Shown: positions 43,648 to 53,263, counted from the first letter of the stretch. The stretch is DNA of 64,000 nt from an uncultured Psychrobacter sp. (GCA_947501045.1 CANMUI010000007.1:62001-126000), one strand, 5' to 3'. Notes: a model not told the origin generated them from the letters alone. Translations and numbers: made by a program.

Positions 43648-45186
43648 CTAAATCACTTTAGAGAAGCGATTTTTATGCTTTTTATCGAGGTACTCATCAA
43701 ATACCATCGCCACATTTCGTCCTAGCAAGCGTCCTTTTGGGAGCACTCGAATGCCTGCGGCATCCATATCAATGAGCTTATCGTCTTGCATGGCGCCAAG
43801 CTGCCTGATCTCATCAATAAAGTAGGTGATGGCGTCAATACCGAATTTTTGATTAACGTCTTTAAAATCGATATAGTCATGACAGAGCAGATTCATAATC
43901 ACATATTCACGCAAGCGATCTTTGATAGAGGTTTTGATATATCTGACCGCTGGCATAACGCTTGGATTGCTACGCGCCGCATTAATACGATCTTGATACA
44001 CTTGTAGATCGGTATCATTTTGCAAAATATAACGAGTATTGCTATTGGCAATCTGACTGATCGCTGAAACTCCAAAACCTAATAAATCACAGTCGCCCAT
44101 GATGGTATAACCTTGAAAATTACGATGCAGATGGCCTTCACGCTGGGCTATTGCCAGCTCATCATCAGGCTTGGCAAAGTGATCAATACCGATGTATTGA
44201 TAGCCTGCCTGAGTTAAAGTATCGATGGTATCTCCTAGCATTTTGAGCTTGTCACTAGGACTGGGTAGATCTTCATCTTTAATCTGGCGCTGGGCTTTAA
44301 AGCGTTCAGGCAGATGCGCGTAGTTAAATACCGACAAACGATCAGGCGACATCTCGATAATACGGGCGACCGTTTTCTTAAAAGTCTCTGGCGTTTGATG
44401 CGGCAAACCATAAATCAGGTCGAGGTTGATAGAGTGAAACCCTAAAGCGCGTGCCTCAGTTAATACATTCTCAATCAGCTCGGCTGAATGCACACGATTG
44501 ACGGCAATTTGTACCGTTTCATCTAGATCTTGTACGCCAAGACTGACCCGATTAAAACCTAAGCTACGCAGCGTTTTAAGGGTATTATCTCCCAGCTCAC
44601 GCGGGTCGATCTCAATAGAATAATCGCCTTCGTCTTCTGGCAAAAAATCAAACTGTGTACCTAAAAACTCCCAAAGCTGTACCATCTCCTCATCGCTCAA
44701 AAAGGTCGGTGTCCCTCCGCCTAAATGTAGCTGTTTAACCAGCGGATTGTCTTCTCCTTTTGGATTAGATAATAGACTGCGCTTATGCTTAATCTCGCTA
44801 AAGAGATACTCTAGATAATCGCCTGAGTCGCTATTCTTTTTAGTAATAATTTTATTACAAGCACAGTAGTAGCAAAGATGACGACAAAAAGGAATATGAA
44901 AATAGAGCGATAACGGCGCGTGCGCCTCACGACTTTTTAGTATTTTATGCTCTAAACCATCGGGTATCTCCGAGAATTCTAAAGCGGTCGGGTAGGAGGT
45001 ATAGCGTGGCCCTGAGCGATTGTATTTATTGATAAGCGCTTCATCAAAGCTTGGTAGCTGTTTGCTCATTATACTACCGCGCATACTAGCATAAGGATTG
45101 GTCGGCTGAACAACAGGACGAACCGTACTGGGCTGCTCACCAGCGTGATTATAAGGCTGCTGAGGATAGTTATGGGACTGGGTCAT
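43648..45186 (-). CDS. hemN: Oxygen-independent coproporphyrinogen III oxidase
   Basis: HemN is a radical-SAM enzyme that oxidatively decarboxylates coproporphyrinogen III in heme synthesis without oxygen. The cluster motif FCRHLCYYCACNKI supplies the three Fe-S cysteines and the family-typical fourth Cys. The conserved RSGPRYTSYPTA precedes it. The ORF of 512 residues has an N-terminal extension rich in Q, P, N and Y. An internal ATG at 45069 (MSKQLPSFDEAL, 473 residues) would give the usual length, so the true start is uncertain. GGAA lies upstream of the 45186 ATG. Confidence 0.94.
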   Translation of the reverse strand: MTQSHNYPQQPYNHAGEQPSTVRPVVQPTNPYASMRGSIMSKQLPSFDEALINKYNRSGPRYTSYPTALEFSEIPDGLEHKILKSREAHAPLSLYFHIPFCRHLCYYCACNKIITKKNSDSGDYLEYLFSEIKHKRSLLSNPKGEDNPLVKQLHLGGGTPTFLSDEEMVQLWEFLGTQFDFLPEDEGDYSIEIDPRELGDNTLKTLRSLGFNRVSLGVQDLDETVQIAVNRVHSAELIENVLTEARALGFHSINLDLIYGLPHQTPETFKKTVARIIEMSPDRLSVFNYAHLPERFKAQRQIKDEDLPSPSDKLKMLGDTIDTLTQAGYQYIGIDHFAKPDDELAIAQREGHLHRNFQGYTIMGDCDLLGFGVSAISQIANSNTRYILQNDTDLQVYQDRINAARSNPSVMPAVRYIKTSIKDRLREYVIMNLLCHDYIDFKDVNQKFGIDAITYFIDEIRQLGAMQDDKLIDMDAAGIRVLPKGRLLGRNVAMVFDEYLDKKHKNRFSKVI

Positions 45187-45369
45187 AGAGACAAATTCCT
45201 TATACTAAGTTTATAGGTCTATAAGGGCTAATAGTTATCATAAATTGTGGTTCATATACGTTTTTAGCTTAGTAATAATGGTTGGATATACGACCGTTAT
45301 TATAACAAATCCTCAATGCTAGTGGGGTGGTCGCTCAGTTTTGTTTTCTGTTTAGAATCAATTTGCTAG

Positions 45370-46320
45370 CTAGGTTTTATCTAAACTGTTCCAAAAATTC
45401 TGTAAGTGTCGACGTTCACTGCTGGTTATCTCGTCTTTGAGGTTCATAAAAAACACCTCTTTTAGCTGTACTAAAAGCTCATCGACACTAGCAAGTATTT
45501 TGGTTTGACTGGGCTTGCCCAATTCATGCTTGTGATATTTATTATTAAATAACGTATGTTTGACCCCATTTTCCTCAGCTCTTGATACCATAATCTTATC
45601 TTTAAAAGGCGATTTTGGATAAGTAGAGATATACCAGTTACCAACGATCATATCTATTTTAATCTGCGGTAATAGATCAAAGACATAGAGCATCTGCCAC
45701 TCTGATTTGACCTCGCTGCACAGAATATAGCGCTCATAATTCACTTCGGCATGAGTAAGGATCGGATTCTTAGATTGATCATCAAAGCTCTCATCTCTAA
45801 TAATCTTGTAGTTGCCATGTGGGGTGGTTTGTATCTGTGCCGCCTTGTTCTCCTGAGCACTACTTTGATCTTGGTTCTGTTGATTATAAGCAAATACTAA
45901 AGGCGCAGTGGGTACCTGACCACCAAAACCGACATCGACTAAATAGTTTCGCTCCTCAATAGTCATTATGATAGCCATATGAGTACGAGCATTACGGCGC
46001 TCAATCTGGTTGTCAATAATGACAATGCCGGTCACGATACGGGCCTCGTAGCCCAAATGACGTAGTAGCGCTAAAAATAAGCCATTAAGCTCATAACAAT
46101 AACCTCCTAAGCGGCGCTCTATTACTTTGTTATAGATACTAGCTTCTTCTAGGTCAACCGGCCGATCTAAAACGGTGGTTAAGCTTTGAAAAGGATACTG
46201 GGTTAAATGCGCTATTTGTAAGCGTTGTAGAGTCTCCAAATCAGGTGTAATTGTTTTATTAATTTCAGGCTCTGTAAACCCAAGCTACGCAAGATAATGG
46301 GTGTAATTAATATCAGTCAT
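45370..46320 (-). pseudogene. Arylamine N-acetyltransferase, interrupted by an amber codon
   Basis: The gene has a good start: AGGA lies upstream of the ATG at 46320, giving MTDINYTHYLA. The next codon is TAG (46287-46285), and the frame then continues LGFTEPEINKTITPDLETLQRL through the whole enzyme. The NAT catalytic triad is intact: Cys in RRLGGYCYELNG, His in ARTHMAIIM and Asp in YLVDVGFGG. NATs acetylate arylamines from acetyl-CoA. The residue at the stop is normally a charged or polar residue in the family's L-x-R-I/L-G-like N-terminus. Apart from a TTG (METLQRL at 46239) there is no good restart, and that would delete the N-terminal helix. Confidence 0.75.
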
Positions 46321-46527
46321 AAAGAATCCTAATTTATCTTTTTTTGTTGCAGAACAAAGAGTTACTCAACAATATAGGGTTTGTAACTCTAAAATTCTAG
46401 ATCTACAAAATAGCATTTTAATCTCAACGATAAATGAGACGACGAGCGATTTTTCTATTTTAAATGAACAATTGTTATGATTTAGTCAATTAATAATGCT
46501 AATATTAGCAATTAAGTTTCGTAGTAA

Positions 46528-46665
46528 AGTCAATCCTAGATAGAATTGGCACACTCTATGCGCTACTAGTATTACTCTTCCTTGCGTACTGTATCGTTGC
46601 AGCCAGAGGCTGCGCGAGATTGTTACCAGCAGCACTTTACCTATTCCAAAGTGTGTCAACTATAA
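46528..46665 (-). repeat. Intergenic inverted-repeat element, copy 2
   Basis: Read on the minus strand it matches copy 1: an arm AGTGCTGCTGGTAAC, a 35-bp core (46581-46615, GCGCAGCCTCTGG to CAGTACGCAAG), and a right flank with ATAGAGTGTG and TAGGATTGACT. It is more diverged than copies 1 and 3 are from each other. Most of the 389-bp gap before the small membrane ORF is this repeat or AT-rich DNA. Confidence 0.7.
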
Positions 46666-46709
46666 AGTGCGTTGTCGATAAAAAGCTTGAGTTTTTAATA
46701 GCTAGTTTT

Positions 46710-46973
46710 ATGGAGTATGTAGCTTTGATAAGTTGGTTGATTTTTTATCTGTTAGTCAGTCTATTCAACTATTGGATAGTATTTTGGGGCGGCGCTCACA
46801 GAATTGAAGGTTGGTTGTCTTTTATTTTGGTAGGCTGGTTTGCTTGGGACTGGAAGGCAGAACAAATAAGATTCTATGTATCCATTATGTGGTTTGTCTT
46901 TACCTTATTATTTATATATGGCTTATTTAACCAAGATTTTCGTGACGAGTATCTTTTTTACTATTTTAATTAG
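46710..46973 (+). CDS. Small hypothetical membrane protein
   Basis: The ORF is open from 46620, but its first part is repeat sequence, so the in-frame ATG at 46710 is the likely start (87 residues). The product has three hydrophobic segments: ALISWLIFYLLVSLFNYW, WLSFILVGWFAW and ISIMWFVFTLLFIYGLF-like. It is rich in aromatic residues. No Shine-Dalgarno is evident and no family is recognised. It precedes comM by 126 bp on the same strand. Confidence 0.5.
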   Translation: MEYVALISWLIFYLLVSLFNYWIVFWGGAHRIEGWLSFILVGWFAWDWKAEQIRFYVSIMWFVFTLLFIYGLFNQDFRDEYLFYYFN

Positions 46974-47099
46974 CTGTATTTTCTAGATGATTTTCTCTAG
47001 GTTACGATTTCTAAGTCATATTTCAAATAATAAGAGACAACATTTGCGCACTTATAATTAATACTTTATTATCAATAGACCTCTTATTAGGGAACGCTC

Positions 47100-48686
47100 A
47101 TGTCGTTTGCGCAAGTTTATACCCGCTCCGTTGTCGGTCTCCATGCTCCAAAAGTTATTATTGAAGTGCATCTATCACAAGGCTTACCCGCTTTAACTAT
47201 TGTCGGATTGCCAGAAGCAGCCGTTCGCGAAAGCAAAGATCGGGTACGCTCCGCTATTCTCAATTCAGGCTTTCAGTTTCCCAATCGCCGCTTAACCATT
47301 AATTTGGCGCCTGCTGATTTGCCAAAGGACGGCGCGCGCCTTGATTTGCCGATAGCTATCGGTATCTTGGCCGCGAGCGATCAGCTTGATCCGGAAGTAT
47401 TATCGAAGTTTGAGTTTATCGGCGAGCTGGCGCTCAATGGTAATCTACGCCAAGTAACTGGTAGTCTAGCCGTAGCGCGTGCAATAAAAGCAGAAGCTTT
47501 AGCTGCTAAAACGGCGAAAGTAGCAGCAAATAACAGCGCGCAAAACCAGCAATCGCAACCACAGTTACATCCTCAATTACATCCTCAGTTAATAGTACCA
47601 ATGGATAATGGGGCAGAGGCCAGCCGTGTTGAGGGAGTAGAAATTCTAAGTGCTGAGAGTCTAAAAGCGGTCTGTGATCACTTGCAATCGTTAGCTGATC
47701 CAAACGCTAGCGATCAGCGTTTAGCAGTGGTCATTCCCAACACTACTCAAAAGCACGTAGGTTATAAAGTCGATCTTGCCGATGTTAAAGGGCAGCATCA
47801 TGCAAGGCGAGCGCTTGAGATTGCCGCAGCTGGCGGGCATTCATTGTTATTCACTGGACCACCGGGCTCTGGTAAGACCTTAATGGCGGCGCGTCTGCCC
47901 ACTATCCTGCCGGATTTAAGTGACGAAGATGCATTAGAGGTGGCGAGCACTTATTCGGTCGCCGATAGCGATTATGATTATGGTACACGTCCCTTTAGGC
48001 AAGTGCATCATACTATATCTGCTGTGGCCTTGGTCGGTGGTGGCTCACGTCCCAAACCGGGTGAGATTACGCTTGCCAATCGTGGAGTTTTATTTTTGGA
48101 TGAACTGCCCGAATTTGAGCGTAGCGTGCTTGAGGTATTGCGTCAGCCGTTAGAAGCTAAGCAAGTCACTATCAGCCGTGCCAACTCACAAATGACTTTT
48201 CCGGCTAATTTTCAATTGGTAGCCGCGATGAATCCGTGTCCTTGCGGCTACGATGGTGATGCCTCTAACCGTTGTCGCTGCCGACCTGAACAGATTAAGC
48301 GCTACCAAGATAAGCTCTCAGGGCCGCTACTCGACCGTATCGACTTGCATATTACCGTACCAGCGCTACCCATTAGCGATCTGCAAAACGCGCAAGTAGG
48401 TGAGGCATCCAAGCAAGTAAGAGCTCGAGTATCAGCTGCGCATCAGCGTCAATTGGCACGGCAAAGCAAAGTCAATAATGAGCTAAGTCCTAGCGAAGTT
48501 GATAGTTATGTGCCATTAGGTGAGAGTGAGCAGCAGCTACTACAAATGGCGCAGCAGCGGCTCAACTTATCAGCGCGTGGTTATCACCGCGTACTGCGAG
48601 TGGCGCGTACTATTGCTGATTTAGCAGATAGTATTGACGTCACTAGCGCCCATGTGTCTGAGGCGCTAAGTTATCGCAGCAAGTAA
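47100..48686 (+). CDS. comM: YifB/ComM family Mg chelatase-like AAA+ ATPase
   Basis: ComM is a hexameric helicase that promotes branch migration during natural transformation. The N-terminal ChlI domain begins SFAQVYTRSVVGLHAPKV and includes LPALTIVGLPEAAVRESKDR. The AAA+ core has DVKGQHHARRALEIAAAGGH, Walker A GPPGSGKTLMAARLP and Walker B GVLFLDELPEF. The zinc-like CPCGYDGDASNRCRC follows. A Q/P/L-rich repeat (near residue 150) contains QPQLHPQLHPQL. AGGGAA precedes the ATG. With dprA, it supports transformation ability. Confidence 0.95.
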   Translation: MSFAQVYTRSVVGLHAPKVIIEVHLSQGLPALTIVGLPEAAVRESKDRVRSAILNSGFQFPNRRLTINLAPADLPKDGARLDLPIAIGILAASDQLDPEVLSKFEFIGELALNGNLRQVTGSLAVARAIKAEALAAKTAKVAANNSAQNQQSQPQLHPQLHPQLIVPMDNGAEASRVEGVEILSAESLKAVCDHLQSLADPNASDQRLAVVIPNTTQKHVGYKVDLADVKGQHHARRALEIAAAGGHSLLFTGPPGSGKTLMAARLPTILPDLSDEDALEVASTYSVADSDYDYGTRPFRQVHHTISAVALVGGGSRPKPGEITLANRGVLFLDELPEFERSVLEVLRQPLEAKQVTISRANSQMTFPANFQLVAAMNPCPCGYDGDASNRCRCRPEQIKRYQDKLSGPLLDRIDLHITVPALPISDLQNAQVGEASKQVRARVSAAHQRQLARQSKVNNELSPSEVDSYVPLGESEQQLLQMAQQRLNLSARGYHRVLRVARTIADLADSIDVTSAHVSEALSYRSK

Positions 48687-48703
48687 TTTTTTGGTTGAAA
48701 CAC

Positions 48704-48838
48704 TTTAAAAGTGTTACCGTTCAGTGCTGCTGGTATTAATTTCACTTGCGTGCTGTGTCTACGCTGACAGAGGCTGCGCAAAATTAATACCAGCAACACA
48801 TGGTTAAATATGTTAGTTTTATTTGGAATTGACTATAA
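48704..48838 (+). repeat. Intergenic inverted-repeat element, copy 3 (core inverted)
   Basis: The left flank TTTAAAAGTGTTA, the arm starting GTGCTGCTGG (48724), the right arm ending CCAGCAACAC (48780-48799) and a right flank with TTTTATTTGGAATTGAC match copy 1 in direction. The 35-bp core (48745-48779) is the exact reverse complement of the copy-1 core at 1414-1448. It fills the comM-fhs gap. Confidence 0.85.
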
Positions 48839-48849
48839 GTAGTTTTTAA

Positions 48850-50616
48850 TTAGAATAGCCCAGTAATATTACCAACCTCATCAACGTTAATGCGCTCAGC
48901 TGAGGGCACTTTTGGCAAACCTGGCATCTTCATAATAGGGCCACAAATTACCACGATAAACCCGGCACCCGATGAGATACTGATATCACGCACGTGAATA
49001 GTAAAGCCCACCGGTCGTCCCAGCAGCTTGGCATCGTCGCTGAGTGAATACGGGGTTTTGGCAATACATATTGGGATTCTGTCTAACCCTAATACTTCTA
49101 ACTGGCGTATCTTGGATTGGGCTTGGCTGCTGATATCGATATCAGCAGCACCATAAATGCGCTGCGCCACCATACGAATTTTATAGGCGATGCTATGGTC
49201 ACTATCGTAAGCTAGCTTAAAGGTACTAGGATTATGCTCCTGCTCAGCAAGTAAAGTTAACAAAGTATTGGCTAAGTCCTCCCCGCCAGCGCCGCCCTTT
49301 TCCCATACTTGCGTAATAGCAACTTCTACTCCCTTTGACTCGCAAGTCTCGCGTACCAGCTCAACCTCAGCGTCGGTATCGCTGATAAAATGGTTGATCG
49401 CGACTACCACAGGTAAGCCGTAGACTTGTTGCATATTTTCGATATGTTTAAATAGGTTTGGTAGCCCGCGTTTAAGAGCGGGTAGATTCTCTTGCGTCAG
49501 CTCATCTTTGAGCACACCGCCATTATATTTTAGCGCCCGAATAGTAGCTACGATGACCGCAGCGTCAGGTGTTAGACCTGACAGTCGGCACTTGATATCA
49601 CAAAAATTTTGCGCGCCCAAATCAGCGCCAAAGCCAGCTTCTGTCAAAGTATAATCAGACAGATGCATGGCAACGCGAGTAGCAACGACTGAATTGCAGC
49701 CGTGGGCGATATTGGCAAACGGGCCGCCATGGACGATAGCAGGCGTGCCCTCAATGGTCTGTACCAAGTTGGGTTTGATGGCTTCTTTTAGTAGTGCCGC
49801 CATGGCACCGTGTGCATTAAGGTCACGAGCATAAACAGGCTGTTTGTCGCTATTAAGAGCGACTAAGATATTACCCAAACGCTGTTTTAGATCAGCAAGA
49901 TCGGTAGCCAGACAAAAAATGGCCATAACCTCTGAGGCCACGGTAATATCAAAACCATCTTCACGCACTACGCCATCAGTGCGCCTGCCCAAACCGCTGA
50001 TGATATTGCGTAGCTGACGGTCATTCATGTCCATTGCGCGTCGCCAAAAGATTTGCTTGGGGTCAATATCCAAAGCATTACCTTGGTAGATATGATTGTC
50101 AATTAGCGCTGCTAGTAGATTATTGGCCGCGCTAATAGCATGCAAGTCACCGGTAAAGTGCAGGTTGATATCTTCCATTGGCAGTACTTGCGCGTAACCG
50201 CCGCCAGCGGCGCCGCCTTTCATACCAAATACAGGCCCTAATGACGGCTCACGTATGGCCACGGTGGTTTTTTTACCGTTGTTTTGTTGTTTGTGCAGGC
50301 GGTTTAGCGCATCAGCGAGGCCAATAGTAACGGTGGTTTTGCCTTCACCAGCTGGCGTCGGGTTAATGGCGGTCACTAAGATCAATTTACTGCGCGCGGT
50401 TTTTATAGGTTTGGCAAACACAGCAGTTGGGTCTATTTTGGCTTTATAATGGCCATAGGGTTCTATATCTTGCGCCAACAACCCCAATTGCTCGGCAATG
50501 GTATGGATAGGTTGGAGGATGGTATTTTGGGCAATAATGATATCGCTTGGCACTGCTGTATTTGCTAAGTTTATGCTAGGTGTTATATTGGCTGCAATCA
50601 TATTTGATAATGTCAT
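48850..50616 (-). CDS. fhs: Formate-tetrahydrofolate ligase
   Basis: Fhs makes 10-formyl-THF from formate, ATP and THF. The P-loop-like NPTPAGEGKTTVTIGL (near residue 64) and EPSLGPVFGMKGGAAGGGYAQ-type segment are diagnostic, as is the C-terminal GAGFIVVICGPIMKMPGLP. The preferred ATG is 50616 (588 residues), preceded by AGAGA; an upstream in-frame TTG at 50655 adds 13 residues. It may supply formyl groups for Fmt and purine synthesis. It lies just downstream of gph on the same strand. Confidence 0.96.
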   Translation of the reverse strand: MTLSNMIAANITPSINLANTAVPSDIIIAQNTILQPIHTIAEQLGLLAQDIEPYGHYKAKIDPTAVFAKPIKTARSKLILVTAINPTPAGEGKTTVTIGLADALNRLHKQQNNGKKTTVAIREPSLGPVFGMKGGAAGGGYAQVLPMEDINLHFTGDLHAISAANNLLAALIDNHIYQGNALDIDPKQIFWRRAMDMNDRQLRNIISGLGRRTDGVVREDGFDITVASEVMAIFCLATDLADLKQRLGNILVALNSDKQPVYARDLNAHGAMAALLKEAIKPNLVQTIEGTPAIVHGGPFANIAHGCNSVVATRVAMHLSDYTLTEAGFGADLGAQNFCDIKCRLSGLTPDAAVIVATIRALKYNGGVLKDELTQENLPALKRGLPNLFKHIENMQQVYGLPVVVAINHFISDTDAEVELVRETCESKGVEVAITQVWEKGGAGGEDLANTLLTLLAEQEHNPSTFKLAYDSDHSIAYKIRMVAQRIYGAADIDISSQAQSKIRQLEVLGLDRIPICIAKTPYSLSDDAKLLGRPVGFTIHVRDISISSGAGFIVVICGPIMKMPGLPKVPSAERINVDEVGNITGLF

Positions 50617-50681
50617 CTTAAAGTCTCTTTTGGTATTACTCTTTAAGTCAAACAAAGGTTGTTATGCTCAATAAGACAAAG

Positions 50682-51362
50682 CTAGTCTGTTAACAGATAA
50701 TCAATGAGTGCAGCAAAATGATCAAAAGTTTTAGTCGGATGAAAGTCGCGAATATCTTGTCCGTAGTTATAGCCATAGGATAGACCCAAAGTATCCATAT
50801 GAGCGTTTTGTCCGGCTAAGATATCGTTCTTGGAGTCGCCAATCATCACCGCTTCGTCTGGGTGGATCGCTAGTTTCTCACAAACGTGCAACAGCGGCGC
50901 GGGATCAGGTTTTTTAGTCGGCAGACTATCGCCACCCATCACTTCTGCAAACAAGTCCTGCCAGCCAAATGACTGCAAAATTTTAGGCACAAAGCGAATG
51001 GGTTTATTGGTCACTAGTGCGAGCGTAAAACCTGCATCGCGGAGCTGTTTAAGACCACTATCAACATCGGGGTAGGCTATAGTTTTGCTGGTTTCAATAT
51101 TGCTATAAGCCTCAAGGAATATTTGCTCAGCATAATCGGCTTCTTTAGTTGTCAGATCTCCTGCTGCAACCTCAATTTTGCCTACCAAAGCGCGCTCAAC
51201 CAGTACTCTTGAGCCATTACCGACCCACTTTTTTATCGTTTCAAGAGAGTAGGTAGGTAGGCCCAGCTGCTTAAGCATCGTATTGGTGGCATCAGCCAAA
51301 TCAGGCACACTATCGATCAAGGTGCCATCAAAATCAAATATTAAAAGCTGTTTATCTTGCAT
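50682..51362 (-). CDS. gph: Phosphoglycolate phosphatase, HAD family
   Basis: The 226-residue HAD hydrolase has motif I FDFDGTLIDSVPDL, motif II LVTNKP, and motifs III/IV KPDPAPLL and GDSKNDILAGQNA. The sequence and length match Gph, which clears 2-phosphoglycolate formed in DNA repair. Related HAD phosphatases have similar motifs, so the substrate is inferred. fhs follows on the same strand after 66 bp. Confidence 0.88.
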   Translation of the reverse strand: MQDKQLLIFDFDGTLIDSVPDLADATNTMLKQLGLPTYSLETIKKWVGNGSRVLVERALVGKIEVAAGDLTTKEADYAEQIFLEAYSNIETSKTIAYPDVDSGLKQLRDAGFTLALVTNKPIRFVPKILQSFGWQDLFAEVMGGDSLPTKKPDPAPLLHVCEKLAIHPDEAVMIGDSKNDILAGQNAHMDTLGLSYGYNYGQDIRDFHPTKTFDHFAALIDYLLTD

Positions 51363-51495
51363 AAATTATAGGCTCATTATTCTAGTTTTAAGTTTAAAAA
51401 CACTGTTTTTAGCTTCTCATACCTTAGCACAACAATCGTTTGAATCTAGAACCATTTTGGCTATGTTTTTCTAATATCGATTTTTCAATATTGAT

Positions 51496-51996
51496 TTAAT
51501 CAACTTCCTTATAGCGTTCGCGGTGCTCTTTTTTCATTCTCAAATAATCTTTATTTTCGCGGCACAGATCCCATTTAGCTTTAAATATCCGCGCCGATTC
51601 TGCTTTGATAGGGTCTTCCTCCTGACGCGGCAGCTCCTCACGACCATGAGCGCCGCTTTGACCTTTTTTATCATCGGGCACAGGCCCTTTGTATTTTTTA
51701 CCGCCTTTGTGATTGGCGTAACGACGGGCGCGAGTATAGCCCATCTGAATAAACTTGCGTGCCATGTCCGCGCCGACAAAGTCATCATCATCTAGATAGT
51801 CTAAAAACATCTGATAAATTTTCTCGCTACTCTCGGTTGCAATATCAGGGGTCGCAAAGCGCCAGTGCGGCAATATCTCCGACTTATACGGTTCAACCAA
51901 TAGCACGCCTTGTTCACCGCGGCCCACCCGATACAGTTCGGGGTGCTTACGCAAATCTAGGTTTTTATAGTCCAAATCATAATCAAACTCTCTCAT
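51496..51996 (-). CDS. DUF4385 family protein
   Basis: The 166-residue protein matches the pattern I remember for DUF4385: FDYDLDYKNLDLRKHPELYR, GRGEQGVLLVEPYKSEILP, YTRARRYANHKGGKKY and KGQSGAHGREELPR. It is strongly basic and hydrophilic and has no transmembrane segment. The function of the family is unknown. The ATG at 51996 has AGGGGA 8 bp upstream and is preferred over the ATG at 52017. The gene is monocistronic. Confidence 0.85.
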   Translation of the reverse strand: MREFDYDLDYKNLDLRKHPELYRVGRGEQGVLLVEPYKSEILPHWRFATPDIATESSEKIYQMFLDYLDDDDFVGADMARKFIQMGYTRARRYANHKGGKKYKGPVPDDKKGQSGAHGREELPRQEEDPIKAESARIFKAKWDLCRENKDYLRMKKEHRERYKEVD

Positions 51997-52175
51997 AACG
52001 CTTCCCCTCGCTGACATTTATAGCTAGTATACTGAGCGCGCAGGCACAATAAACAGCACAAAAATGTTATTTGGCCGTGACAATGAAAGTTTACTATAGC
52101 TCAAAACTATCATGTCAAACATGTCAAAAAAATAGGTGCAGCTGTCAGTAAAGATGATAAACAGGATGTCTAGTA

Positions 52176-52529
52176 ATGAATAAATTTAATATACAAAAGT
52201 CCCTACCATTCTCATTTTCCAATACTACGCTATTGACAATGTTGGGGTTGCTTCTAATCGCTATGTTAAGCATGAGTCACGCGCATAGCGCTTGGTTTGA
52301 GCGCCTGATACCAAAAGGCGAGACCTATACCGTCGAAGCCGTTGATCGCGATGTAGCGTTTGTCATTGATGATTTTATTTATGATGCGCGTCAGTTTTGC
52401 TATATGGCGGTAGGCGATCGCGTGGTGTTTTTTGAAGGGCGTTACGGCATTGACTACAGAGCTGCGGTGTATAATTTAGATGCCAACGAGCGCTGTGAGC
52501 TATTACTGCGTGATAGAGTGGAAGGTTAA
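52176..52529 (+). CDS. Hypothetical exported protein
   Basis: The 117-residue product has a signal peptide (hydrophobic segment LLTMLGLLLIAMLSM, likely cleavage after SHAHSA). The mature part is a short, beta-rich domain of about 75 residues with two cysteines (RQFCYMAVGDR and NERCELLLRD), which could form a disulfide in the periplasm. No family is recognised. It lies divergently from the DUF4385 gene, and its 3' end is shared with the tRNA-Phe terminator. Confidence 0.65.
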   Translation: MNKFNIQKSLPFSFSNTTLLTMLGLLLIAMLSMSHAHSAWFERLIPKGETYTVEAVDRDVAFVIDDFIYDARQFCYMAVGDRVVFFEGRYGIDYRAAVYNLDANERCELLLRDRVEG

Positions 52530-52597
52530 TTGAACAGATAGCCAAACAGGTATATCTTGAAATATATTTTAAATTCAAAACATAAAGATACAGACAC

Positions 52598-52632
52598 AAA
52601 AAAGCCCCAAACATTGCTGTTCGAGGCTTTTC
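52598..52632 (-). terminator. tRNA-Phe terminator
   Basis: On the minus strand, AAAAGCCTCGAACA pairs with TGTTTGGGGCTTTT (two G-T pairs or mismatches) around a short loop, followed by T residues. It lies 40 bp after the tRNA. Confidence 0.75.
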
Positions 52633-52670
52633 ACTGTAATTCTAATATAACTAAAATGGGGTCAACGAAA

Positions 52671-52746
52671 TGGTGGCTCGAGGCAGGATCGAACTGCCGA
52701 CACACGGATTTTCAATCCGTTGCTCTACCGACTGAGCTATCGAGCC
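52671..52746 (-). tRNA. tRNA-Phe (anticodon GAA)
   Basis: The 76-nt gene starts GGCTCGATAGCTCAG and has the anticodon stem-loop CGGATTGAAAATCCG with anticodon GAA. The T loop is GTTCGATCC, and a genome-encoded CCA ends it. Acceptor stem pairing GGCTCGA/TCGAGCC is complete. It is a single-gene unit with its own promoter and terminator. Confidence 0.97.
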
Positions 52747-52764
52747 GTCTTCGTTGAGGACGCT

Positions 52765-52793
52765 ATTAAACTAAATATAGGCGCTAGTGTCAA
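52765..52793 (-). promoter_or_regulatory. Sigma-70 promoter of tRNA-Phe
   Basis: On the minus strand TTGACA (52793-52788), a 17-bp spacer and TTTAAT (52770-52765) lie 18 bp before the mature tRNA 5' end. Confidence 0.8.
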
Positions 52794-52840
52794 GTCATTT
52801 TTATCTTTTATGGCATAAATAATTAAATTCAATCATAAAG

Positions 52841-53263
52841 TTAATCTTTAACCCGTATTAGTTCATAGTCGCTCATAATTTGATGAATATCGCGATCAAC
52901 AGGCACAAACTGACGCACGCCTTTTTTGACCTCAGCATCATAGACCAGCTTAATGAATTTGGCATCTATAGCGCGGCCTCTATTCTGCGGATGTACGGTT
53001 AAATATTGCAAGCGCCGGCTATCTGTTTGCCCGTCATCGAAGCAGCCAACTGCCGCGATAGGCTTATCATTAAACATGCCCACATACAGGTATTGCCCAC
53101 GTTTAAAGCCTTGCTTGATAATACTTAATACCTCTTCACCACTCGGCTGGCTATCATCGCTATCATACAAAGCTTGCAAACGCTCCGCCAACTCATTCTT
53201 ACGGGCAGGCTTTTTAATCAGCGGCGCATTTAAATCATTGATGGCGATGGCTTCTAAAGGCAT
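52841..53263 (-). CDS. GNAT-fold acetyltransferase, possibly PanZ-like
   Basis: The 140-residue protein has a GNAT pattern: KPIAAVGCFDD (beta 4) and LQYLTVHPQNRGRAIDAKFI, where the acetyl-CoA loop V-x-P-x-x-R-G-R-A stands in for the usual Q-x-x-G-x-G/A. The overall size and the short C-terminal region resemble PanZ, the acetyl-CoA sensor that matures PanD, but I cannot confirm this. AGGAG lies 5 bp before the ATG at 53263, so this start is preferred over 53377. It is divergent from hisB. Confidence 0.65.
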   Translation of the reverse strand: MPLEAIAINDLNAPLIKKPARKNELAERLQALYDSDDSQPSGEEVLSIIKQGFKRGQYLYVGMFNDKPIAAVGCFDDGQTDSRRLQYLTVHPQNRGRAIDAKFIKLVYDAEVKKGVRQFVPVDRDIHQIMSDYELIRVKD

